Assembly (NCBI GenBank): GCA_963778185.1
Contig: CAVZTF010000003.1
Span: forward strand, 310,001 to 374,000
Direction: 5' to 3'
From: RPQJ01 sp963778185
GTDB lineage: Bacteria; Pseudomonadota; Gammaproteobacteria; Steroidobacterales; Steroidobacteraceae
Length of the DNA stretch: 64,000 nucleotides
Shown here: positions 21,950 to 30,783 of the stretch, piece by piece
How the letters are laid out: each line of letters starts with the position of its first letter
How positions within the stretch are numbered: the first letter of the stretch is position 1
Position numbers and translations under genes: made by a program
Notes under the pieces: generated by a model
What the model was told of the DNA's origin: nothing
The model's database searches: none
The model's input: only the letters and a program-made list of their open reading frames with translations

Positions 21950-23176
21950 ATGCGGAAGCTGCCTCCCGTCGTGACTGCACTGGTTGTGACACTGGCGGCC
22001 TGCGATCGTTCCCCGCCGCTGCCGGAGGCCTGGCTCGGCTCGGTCACGGTCGTGGCCGCGCCAGCCGCGCCGGGCAGCCGTTACCCGCACCTCGCCACCG
22101 ACACCAACGGCGGGGCCGTGTTGAGTTGGCTGCGTCCGACCGCGGACGGGGGCTTTGCGCTGCAGCATGCCCGGTGGCAGGACGATGCCTGGTCGGCCCC
22201 CCGGACAATCGTCACGGGCACGGACTGGTTCATCAACTGGGCGGACTTTCCTTCCGTCGTGCCCGTCACGGAACACGTCTGGGCGGCGCACTGGCTGCAG
22301 CAGAAGCCGGGAAACGTCTATTCCTACGATGTGCGCATGGCCGTGAGCACGGATGCAGGAGTGACGTGGTCGGAACCGATGTCGCCGCATGACGACGGAA
22401 CTCCAACCGAGCACGGCTTCGTTTCGCTGTACGGCTTCGATGGCCGGACAGGTGCTGCCTGGCTGGATGGACGCCACACGAGTGGCGAGCACGAACACGG
22501 CGGCAGCGGCCATGGCGCGATGACCCTGCGCGGCGCGACCATTGCCAGCGACGGGCAACGTATCGGCCCCGACCATGAGATAGACGCGCGGGTGTGCGAT
22601 TGCTGCCAGACCGACGCCGCGATCACCAGCGAGGGGCCGGTCGTCGTCTACCGCGACCGCAGCGAGCGCGAAGTGCGTGACATCGCGCTGGTGCGCAGGG
22701 TGCCCAGCGGCTGGTCGGAGCCCGTCCGGGTCCACCCCGACGGCTGGATCATCGATGCCTGCCCGGTGAACGGGCCGGCGGTTGCTGCGCACGGCAACTC
22801 CGTGGTGGTTGCCTGGTTCACCGCGCCCGACGTGCCGCGGGTCCGCCTCGCATTCTCGTCCGATGCGGGACGGACGTTCTCGCCTCCCGTCGAGGTCGCC
22901 AGCGGAAAGGTCGCTGGTCGCGTCGACGTCGTGCTGCTCGACGACGGACGCGCGGTGGTCAGCTGGCTGCAGGACGGCGCGGGTGGCGCGGAAATCCTCG
23001 CGCAACCCTTCACCCGTGACGGCGACGCGGCGCCCGCCGTCGTCGTCGCCCGCACGAGCGTCGCGCGGTCCTCCGGCTTTCCGCAAATGATCCGGGCGGG
23101 CGGCGGACTGCTGTTCGCCTGGACCGAGTCCGGCGACACGCCACGTGTGCGCAGCGCATTCGCGCCGCTGCCGTGA
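21950..23176 (+). CDS. BNR/sialidase-like repeat lipoprotein
   Basis: ATG 21950 gives 408 residues with a lipoprotein signal (VVTALVVTLAACDRS, lipobox LAAC). The mature protein is a probable beta-propeller of sialidase/BNR type. Asp-box-like sequences are STDAGVTWSEP and SSDAGRTFSPPV, with repeated GGAVLSWLRPTADGGF and VVVYRDRSEREVRDIALV strands. There is also an unusual RVCDCCQTDAAI cluster that may bind a metal or form disulfides. Catalytic sialidase residues are not evident, so this may be a binding protein rather than an enzyme. It diverges from the CopL-like gene and ends 87 bp before icd. Confidence 0.72.
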   Translation: MRKLPPVVTALVVTLAACDRSPPLPEAWLGSVTVVAAPAAPGSRYPHLATDTNGGAVLSWLRPTADGGFALQHARWQDDAWSAPRTIVTGTDWFINWADFPSVVPVTEHVWAAHWLQQKPGNVYSYDVRMAVSTDAGVTWSEPMSPHDDGTPTEHGFVSLYGFDGRTGAAWLDGRHTSGEHEHGGSGHGAMTLRGATIASDGQRIGPDHEIDARVCDCCQTDAAITSEGPVVVYRDRSEREVRDIALVRRVPSGWSEPVRVHPDGWIIDACPVNGPAVAAHGNSVVVAWFTAPDVPRVRLAFSSDAGRTFSPPVEVASGKVAGRVDVVLLDDGRAVVSWLQDGAGGAEILAQPFTRDGDAAPAVVVARTSVARSSGFPQMIRAGGGLLFAWTESGDTPRVRSAFAPLP

Positions 23177-23207
23177 CGGGCGGCGCCGGCCCCGGCCGCC
23201 GCCGCCG

Positions 23208-23226
23208 TATGCTAGCATTCACCGCT
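23208..23226 (+). promoter_or_regulatory. Possible extended -10 promoter of icd
   Basis: An extended -10 pattern (TGCTAGCAT, 23210-23218) lies about 46 bases before the icd start, with no good -35 at normal spacing. A GC-rich inverted repeat just upstream may end the preceding transcript. Weak support. Confidence 0.3.
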
Positions 23227-23263
23227 AATTTTCCCGTTCCTGCGAACCATCGGAGCCCGATCG

Positions 23264-24565
<1,302 letters not shown>

Positions 24566-24595
24566 GCTGTGGGCGGCGGGCCGTAGGCTGAAGGC

Positions 24596-26347
24596 TTGAA
24601 CCTGTCGATTGCCAAGGCGGGCACGCGCGACCAGCTGGTGCAGGACTGCGCGCAGACGCTCGTGGACCTGTTCGCGGACTACAACGCGGAGTTCCGTGCG
24701 GTCACGCAGCGGGCGCGGCAGCGATTCGAGGAGCGCGACTGGCGCGGCAGCCAGCGCGACGCCGTCGAACGCATCGAGCTGTACTCGAGGTACGTCGACA
24801 GCGGCGTGGAGACCATGCGCCGCAAGCTCGGCGAGGACGTCCACGAGCGGGCGATCTGGTCGAGCATCAAGCGACGGTTCGCCGATCTCATCGACCCGCT
24901 GCCGGACAACGAGTTCAAGAAGACCTACTTCTGCTCGATCACGCGCAGGACGTTCGGCACGGTCGGTGTCGACCCGGCCGTCGAGTTCGTGGCGATCGAC
25001 CTCGACCCGCTCGGCAGCGTCACCACGCACGTCGAGACCAAGAACTACCTCAACCGCGGCTCGATCGATCTGCTGATCGAGGAGCTGCTGGCCGACTTCC
25101 GCTTCCGCGCGCCCTACCGCGACTTCGACCTGAGCGTGAAGCGCGTCGCCGAGGAACTCAAGGCCTCGCTCGAAAGCGGTGGCGGGCGGCGCACGGTCGA
25201 GAGGATCGAGGTCATCAAGGAGGTCTTCTACCAGATGACACGCGCCTACCTCGTGGGGTGCATCAGCGGACCCGGCTGGACGCTGCCCTTCGTCGTCGCG
25301 CTGCGCAACCACGACAGCGGCGTGGTGGTGGACGCCATCATGCTCGACGAGAGCACGGTGAGCGTGCTCTTCAGCTTCACCCGCTCCTACTTCCACGTCG
25401 ACCTTGCCCACGTCGGCGAGGCGGTCAAGTTCCTCAAGGGATACCTGCCCCGCAAGCCGGTCAGCGAGCTCTTCACGGTGCTCGGCCGCGCCAAGCAGGG
25501 CAAGACCGAGCGCTACCGCGAGCTGTTCCGCCACCTGCAGCACTCCGACGACCAGTTCATGCTGGCGCCAGGCGAGAAGGGCCTGGTGATGGTGTGCTTC
25601 ACGCTGCCGTCCTTCGACGTGGTGTTCAAGCTCATCCGGGACAAGTTCCCCGACCAGAAGAACATCCAGCGGCAGGACGTGCTGGAGAAATACGACCTGG
25701 TGTTCAAGCACGACCGCGCCGGGCGACTCGTCGACGCGCAGGAGTTCAAGAAGGTCAAGTTCCCCAAGGCCCGCTTCGCGCCGGACCTGCTCGAGGAGCT
25801 CTTGACCGAGACCGCGGACACGGTGCAGGACGAGGGCGACGAGCTCGTCATCGACCACATGTACATCGAGCGCCGCATGACGCCGCTCAATCTGTACATC
25901 CGCACCGCGACGCGCGAGCAGGGCGAAAAGGCGGTGCTCGATTACGGACAGGCGATCCGCGACCTCGCGGTCACCAACATCTTCCCCGGCGACCTGCTGC
26001 TGAAGAACTTCGGAGTCACGCGCCACGGACGGGTCATCTTCTACGACTACGACGAGCTGTGCCTCGTGACCGACTGCCGGTTCCGCGAGATTCCGGAGTC
26101 GCGTCATGACGAGGACGACATGCGCGCCGAGGCGTGGTACTACGTGGCCGACAACGACGTCTTCCCGGAGACGTTCATCAACTTCCTCGGCTTCGACCCG
26201 CACCTGAAGCAGGTCTTCATCGACGCGCACCACGAGGTGCTCACGGCCGAGTGGTGGCGCGGCATCCAGGAACGCCTGCGCGAAGGCGACCTGCTCGAGG
26301 TGCTGCCCTATCACAAGCACCGGGTCCGCGTCTTCAGCAGCTTGTGA
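24596..26347 (+). CDS. aceK: Isocitrate dehydrogenase kinase/phosphatase
   Basis: A 583-residue bifunctional enzyme that phosphorylates and dephosphorylates Icd Ser113 to divide flux between the TCA cycle and the glyoxylate shunt. Family hallmarks include TRRTFGTVGVDPAVEF-like (here SITRRTFGTVGVDPAVEF), FTVLGRAKQGKTERYRELFR (ATP-binding loop), DLVFKHDRAGRLVDAQEF and VTRHGRVIFYDYDELC (metal-binding Asp). Length matches the E. coli protein (578). The apparent start is TTG 24596 with only a weak ribosome site (AAGG), which would keep its level below that of Icd. It is placed after icd instead of in the common aceBAK order. The next gene starts inside its stop codon region (GTGA overlap). Confidence 0.96.
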   Translation: MNLSIAKAGTRDQLVQDCAQTLVDLFADYNAEFRAVTQRARQRFEERDWRGSQRDAVERIELYSRYVDSGVETMRRKLGEDVHERAIWSSIKRRFADLIDPLPDNEFKKTYFCSITRRTFGTVGVDPAVEFVAIDLDPLGSVTTHVETKNYLNRGSIDLLIEELLADFRFRAPYRDFDLSVKRVAEELKASLESGGGRRTVERIEVIKEVFYQMTRAYLVGCISGPGWTLPFVVALRNHDSGVVVDAIMLDESTVSVLFSFTRSYFHVDLAHVGEAVKFLKGYLPRKPVSELFTVLGRAKQGKTERYRELFRHLQHSDDQFMLAPGEKGLVMVCFTLPSFDVVFKLIRDKFPDQKNIQRQDVLEKYDLVFKHDRAGRLVDAQEFKKVKFPKARFAPDLLEELLTETADTVQDEGDELVIDHMYIERRMTPLNLYIRTATREQGEKAVLDYGQAIRDLAVTNIFPGDLLLKNFGVTRHGRVIFYDYDELCLVTDCRFREIPESRHDEDDMRAEAWYYVADNDVFPETFINFLGFDPHLKQVFIDAHHEVLTAEWWRGIQERLREGDLLEVLPYHKHRVRVFSSL

Positions 26348-27849
26348 ACGCCGCGAGCGCCCGTCCCGCCTGGTGGCTCGTGGCCCTGCTGGTCGCGCTC
26401 GCGTTTGCGTTCCAGGGGACGCGCGGCATCTGGGAGCCCGACGAGGGCCGCTATACGGCGACCGCCCTCAACATGCTGCAGAGTGGCGATTTCCTGCTGC
26501 CGACGGTCGACGGCGAGCACGCCCACCTCACCAAGCCACCGCTCACCTACTGGGCACTGGCCGCGAGCCTGGCCGTGTTCGGCTACAACGAGTGGGCGGC
26601 GCGCCTGCCCGCCGCGCTGGCCTTCATCGGCACGGGCCTGCTGGTGTTCGCGCTGGGCCGCCGGTTCACGCCGACGCGGCCGTGGCTGCCGACGCTGACC
26701 TGGGCGCTCAGCATCGCGCCACTGATCGGAAGCAACGTCGTCTCCACCGACGCGTTGCTCGTGCTGTTCGAAACGGCGGCGATGCTGGCATTCGTCGAGG
26801 CCTGGCACCGGGATGGCGACTCGCGGAAGCGCTGGGTGGTCGCCATGTGGCTGGCCTGGGGCCTGGCGTTCATGACGAAGGGACCGCCCGGGCTGTTGCC
26901 ACTGCTGGCGATGGTGCTCTTTCTTGGCGCACACGATCGCAGGCGACTGCGCGGACTGTTTCCGATCGCGGGCATGGCCCTGTTCTGCTTCGTCGCCTTC
27001 ACCTGGTTCGCCCTGATCATCCGGCAGGATCCGGCCCGACTGGGCTATTTCCTGGGGTATGAAGTCTACGACCGGGTGTTCACCGCGACTCACGCCCGCA
27101 ATGCCGGATGGTACGGCGCGTTCGAAACCTACCTGCCGATGTTCGTGGTCGGCACGCTTCCCTGGTGGGTACTGTCGCTGGCCGCAACCGGTGGCGTGCG
27201 CGGTGCATGGTGCCGCCTGCGCGAACGTGTCGCAGCACGGCAGCCCGACTGGCTGTTGCTCCTGTACTGGTTCGCCGTCCCGCTCGTGATCTTCTTCGCC
27301 TCGAAATCACGCCTGCAGCTCTACGTGCTGCCGCTGCTCGTGCCGCTTGCGATCATGCTCGCCCGGCCGCTGGCGGGCTGGCCGTGGCTCGATCGCCGGC
27401 GACTGGCGGTCGTGGCCACGTCCACGGCACTCGCCATCGTCGCGATCAAGGGGATCGTGGCGCATGCCCCGTCGGATCGCGACGCCCGCAGGATGGCCGC
27501 GGCGATCAGCGAGGTCATCGACCCGCACGGGATCGAGGAAATAGCGTTCGTGGACATGCGCGGCTTCTATGGCCTGCAGCTCTACCTGGACGTCAACGTC
27601 GAGAGCGTGCGGACCGGCGCGCAGGGCATGCTGGGGCTGCCGACCGCGACCGACGCGGAGGAACTCTGCGCGGAGCTCGCGGAGCGCGAGGACAACGTCT
27701 ACGCGATGAAGCAGACCCGCGGCGCCACGTTCGTGGCTGAGGCAGTTCGTTGCGGCAGGCCCGCACCCGTCCAGCTGGGGTCGTTCGACGCCGACGGCAA
27801 CCATATACTCCTTTACCTCGTACCGGAGGCTGGCGCCAGCGGGGGTTGA
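26344..27849 (+). CDS. ArnT/PMT-type GT39-fold membrane glycosyltransferase
   Basis: A 501-residue multi-TM protein starting at GTG 26344, overlapping the aceK stop. The first periplasmic loop has the GT-C signature GIWEPDEGRYTATALNML (acidic DE pair) and HLTKPPLTYWALA, characteristic of ArnT and related undecaprenyl-sugar or lipid-A glycosyltransferases. About ten hydrophobic segments follow, then a soluble tail of about 120 residues. It transfers a sugar from a polyprenyl-phosphate donor to a periplasmic acceptor such as lipid A, glycan or protein. No partner sugar-synthesis genes are in the window, so the substrate is unknown. Confidence 0.85.
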   Translation: MNAASARPAWWLVALLVALAFAFQGTRGIWEPDEGRYTATALNMLQSGDFLLPTVDGEHAHLTKPPLTYWALAASLAVFGYNEWAARLPAALAFIGTGLLVFALGRRFTPTRPWLPTLTWALSIAPLIGSNVVSTDALLVLFETAAMLAFVEAWHRDGDSRKRWVVAMWLAWGLAFMTKGPPGLLPLLAMVLFLGAHDRRRLRGLFPIAGMALFCFVAFTWFALIIRQDPARLGYFLGYEVYDRVFTATHARNAGWYGAFETYLPMFVVGTLPWWVLSLAATGGVRGAWCRLRERVAARQPDWLLLLYWFAVPLVIFFASKSRLQLYVLPLLVPLAIMLARPLAGWPWLDRRRLAVVATSTALAIVAIKGIVAHAPSDRDARRMAAAISEVIDPHGIEEIAFVDMRGFYGLQLYLDVNVESVRTGAQGMLGLPTATDAEELCAELAEREDNVYAMKQTRGATFVAEAVRCGRPAPVQLGSFDADGNHILLYLVPEAGASGG

Positions 27850-27921
27850 CGCGGCCCCGGCGATTTTCGATCGTGGACCCCTCGGTCGGCCTCGGTGCCG
27901 GCCCGCACCGGAGGACGACTG

Positions 27922-28884
27922 ATGAGGCTTGCCGCCCGCCTTGCCTGTGCCGTCGCTGCGCTCGCCTGGATGGCGCCGGCCGCCGCACAGGACGCCAACC
28001 TCCCGCTCCCCGTCGCCAAGCTCGAGCAGATGCTGCGGCATGAGCCGATGCGTATCGTCGAGGCGCAGATCAGCCGGCCCAAGGCCAAGGGCGACATCAC
28101 GCTCAGGGCGGAGGTGGCGTTCGGCGAGCACCCGCCGTTGCGCGTGAAGCTCCGCAAGGCGGAGCCCGGCGCCGAGGCATTCAACAACGTGCCGCGCTAC
28201 GACCTCGCTGCCTATGAACTGCAGAAGCTGTTCATCGACCCGGCCGAGTACGTGGTGCCGCCGACCGCGCTCAGGATGGTTCCGCTCGACGAGTTCCGCC
28301 GCTACTCGCCGGACGTCGAGCCCACGTTTCGGGGCGCCGGCGAGGTGCTGGCCGTGGTGCAGGTCTGGCTGCAGGAGGTCAAGGTGATCGCGGACGTGCT
28401 CGACCCGGAGATGTTCGAAACCGATGCCGACTATGCCCGCCACATCGGCCAGCTGAACGTGCTCACCTACCTGGTCGAACACGGCGACTCCAACGTCGGG
28501 AATTTCCTGATCTCGCGGACCGCCCCGGGGGCCCGCGTGTTCTCCATCGACCACGGCGTCGCCTTCGCCATGAACGAGTCCGACCGCGGCGAGTTGTGGA
28601 AGCGCATGCGGGTCGACCGGCTCCCGGCGGCCACCGTCGCACGCCTGCGCGCAGTCTCCGAACCGATGCTGCATGAGCGCCTCGGCGTGCTTGCCCAGTG
28701 GCAGCTGCAGGCCGGCCGCTACATTGCCGTCGCCGCAACCGGGAACCTCTCGCCCGGTCGCGGAGTCCGACAGAGGGACGGCACCGTGCAGATGGGGCTC
28801 ACGAAATCCGAGATCAGTGCCGTCTGGCGGCAGCTGACCCGATTGCTGAAGGACGTCGACGCTGGCAAGGTCAAGACCTTCTGA
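27922..28884 (+). CDS. Secreted protein-kinase-fold protein with intact catalytic motifs
   Basis: A 320-residue protein with a clear signal peptide (AARLACAVAALAWMAPAAAQ), so it acts outside the cytoplasm. The mature part carries the spaced landmarks of a kinase or phosphotransferase fold. They are a candidate ATP lysine at 76 or 79 (LRVKLRKA), helix-C glutamate at 99 (DLAAYELQKLF), catalytic loop HGDSNVGN (Asp189, Asn194) and the metal-binding Asp210 in FSIDHGVAF. The arrangement resembles Fam20C/HipA-like and aminoglycoside-kinase-like families, but I cannot place it in a named one. It sits 12 bp upstream of a secreted phosphatase gene. Periplasmic ATP is scarce, so the phosphate donor is an open question. 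Confidence 0.65.
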   Translation: MRLAARLACAVAALAWMAPAAAQDANLPLPVAKLEQMLRHEPMRIVEAQISRPKAKGDITLRAEVAFGEHPPLRVKLRKAEPGAEAFNNVPRYDLAAYELQKLFIDPAEYVVPPTALRMVPLDEFRRYSPDVEPTFRGAGEVLAVVQVWLQEVKVIADVLDPEMFETDADYARHIGQLNVLTYLVEHGDSNVGNFLISRTAPGARVFSIDHGVAFAMNESDRGELWKRMRVDRLPAATVARLRAVSEPMLHERLGVLAQWQLQAGRYIAVAATGNLSPGRGVRQRDGTVQMGLTKSEISAVWRQLTRLLKDVDAGKVKTF

Positions 28885-28896
28885 GGACTGCCAACA

Positions 28897-30777
28897 GTGA
28901 CAGGCATCATCGATTCAGCGATCCACGCGTGCCGCGGCGCCCTGAGGGCCGTCGCGCTCTCGGCCTGCCTCCTGCTGCCAGCCGCCGCGGCCCCGGCCAC
29001 GGAGTCCGCGCAGACCTCCTGGCCACAGGTCGAGCGGGTGATCGCCTTTGCCGACGTCCACGGCGCCCACTCCGAGCTGACCACACTGCTGCGATCCGCG
29101 GGTGTGGTCGACGCCGATCTGCGCTGGTCCGCCGGCCGGATGCACGTCGTGAGCCTGGGCGACCTCCTCGATCGCGGCGCGGACTCGCGCAAGGTCATGG
29201 ACCTGCTTATGCGCCTGCAGGACGAGGCCACGGCTGCCGGCGGACGCCTCCATGTCGTCCTCGGCAACCACGAGGCCATGAACGTGCTCGGCGACCTGCG
29301 CTACGCCGTGCCGGGCGAGTTCGCTGCGTACGGCGCCGACGAACCACCCGGACAGCGCGAGTCCCTGCGCGCGGACTGGATCACGCGCAATGGGCAGGGC
29401 TCGGGTCCCGCCTTCGACCAGCGCTTCCCGCCCGGCTATTTCGGCCACCGCGCCGCACTCGCACCCGGTGGCAGATACGGTCGCTGGCTGCTCAACCAAC
29501 CGGTTGCGATCGTCATTGGCCAGACGCTGTTCATGCATGCCGGCCCTTCCAGGCTGCTGTGGGGTATGTCGCTGCAGGAGATCAACCTGCGCTACCGCAC
29601 GGCGCTGTCGGACTACCTGGGATCGCTCGCGACGCTCGAAGCCGCGGGACTGGTGCGTCCCGAGGACGAGTTCGCCGGGCGCGCGTCGCTCGCGCAGCAA
29701 CGTCTCGCGGCCCTGCCCGCGACGGACAACGCGGCACGCATGGACCTGGCCGCGGCCGTGCAGCGCTTCGTCGCGGCGGACGCGAATCCCTGGATCGAGC
29801 GCGATGGCCCGAACTGGTATCGCGGAGCGGCGTTGTGCAACGAGTGTTCCGAGGCGGACGTGCTCGACCCCGTGCTGGACAAGCTCGCGGCGACGCGCCT
29901 GGTGATCGGCCACACAGTGGCCCGCAACCAGCGTGTGGCTACGCGCTTCGACGGACGCGTCATCAAGCTCGATGCCGGCATGAACCGCGCCGCGTACAAC
30001 GGCAATGCCGCTGCGCTGGTAATCGAGCGTGGCGTGACCGGCGTGTTCTACACCGGCGAGTCGGGGCCGCCCGCGACGATTCCTGCGCAACCGCTCTACG
30101 TGGGCTACCAGGCACTGGACGACGTGCAGGTCGCGAGTGTGCTGGCAAACGGCACGGTGGCCGTGTCTGGCCCGCGTGCGCCCGGCATGGTCGAGGCAAT
30201 CGTGGAGCACGACGGAAAGAGGGTGCCGGCGGTCTTCATGGCCACCACGCGCGAGGCGGCCCGGCGCGAGATCGCCGCGTATCGCATGGACCGCCTGCTC
30301 GAACTCGGCATCGTCCCGGCCACGGTCGAACGCGAGGTACAAGGCCAGCGCGGCATCCTGCAGGCACGCCCGGCCAAGTGGGTGACGCAGGAGGAGGTCA
30401 GGTCGAAGGGACTGCGGGGTGGCGGATGGTGCGCGTTGGAACCGCAGTTCGAACTGGTCTATTCCTTCGACGCGCTGATCGGCAACGAAGGTCGCACCGA
30501 GGAGCGTTTCCTGTTCGACGCATCCGAGTGGCTGGTGCTCCTCACCGGCCATGACCGCGCGTTCGGCAACGGCAAGGCGCTGCCCGCCTACCTGCGGGCC
30601 CGTCCGCCGGCACCGGGCCCGGAGCTGCGGCGTCGCCTCGCGCGGCTGGACGAGACCGGCCTCGCCACGACCCTGGGCGATCTGCTCGGAGCGCGGGAAA
30701 TACGCGCAATGCTCGATCGTCGCGACGCCCTGCTGGCCATCCGTGACGATTCCCGGATGCCGCACGCGAGCCACTGA
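28897..30777 (+). CDS. Secreted PPP-family metallophosphatase with a degenerate kinase-like C-terminal domain
   Basis: GTG 28897 starts a 626-residue exported protein (signal LRAVALSACLLLPAAAAPA). Residues 50-385 have PPP/Shewanella-like phosphatase motifs: FADVHG (Asp53, His55), GDLLDRG (Asp89, Asp92), GNHEAMN (123-129), FMHAG (His214) and IGHT (His339). Residues about 440-560 look like a second domain: REIAAYRMDRLLELGIVPAT, YSFDALIGNEGRTEERFLF and VLLTGHDRAF. These line up with the helix-C, catalytic-loop and DFG-like regions of a bacterial kinase-like family, but the catalytic Asp, Asn and metal Asp positions hold Gly, Arg and Gly. So it is a probable pseudokinase. Phosphatase call strong; C-terminal assignment is inference. 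Confidence 0.78.
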   Translation: MTGIIDSAIHACRGALRAVALSACLLLPAAAAPATESAQTSWPQVERVIAFADVHGAHSELTTLLRSAGVVDADLRWSAGRMHVVSLGDLLDRGADSRKVMDLLMRLQDEATAAGGRLHVVLGNHEAMNVLGDLRYAVPGEFAAYGADEPPGQRESLRADWITRNGQGSGPAFDQRFPPGYFGHRAALAPGGRYGRWLLNQPVAIVIGQTLFMHAGPSRLLWGMSLQEINLRYRTALSDYLGSLATLEAAGLVRPEDEFAGRASLAQQRLAALPATDNAARMDLAAAVQRFVAADANPWIERDGPNWYRGAALCNECSEADVLDPVLDKLAATRLVIGHTVARNQRVATRFDGRVIKLDAGMNRAAYNGNAAALVIERGVTGVFYTGESGPPATIPAQPLYVGYQALDDVQVASVLANGTVAVSGPRAPGMVEAIVEHDGKRVPAVFMATTREAARREIAAYRMDRLLELGIVPATVEREVQGQRGILQARPAKWVTQEEVRSKGLRGGGWCALEPQFELVYSFDALIGNEGRTEERFLFDASEWLVLLTGHDRAFGNGKALPAYLRARPPAPGPELRRRLARLDETGLATTLGDLLGAREIRAMLDRRDALLAIRDDSRMPHASH

Positions 30778-30783
30778 CCACTC

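Noticed and set aside
24570..24595. Direct repeat gtaggctg between icd and aceK as a regulatory element
   Set aside because: Only two eight-base copies in a short spacer; too little to support a function.
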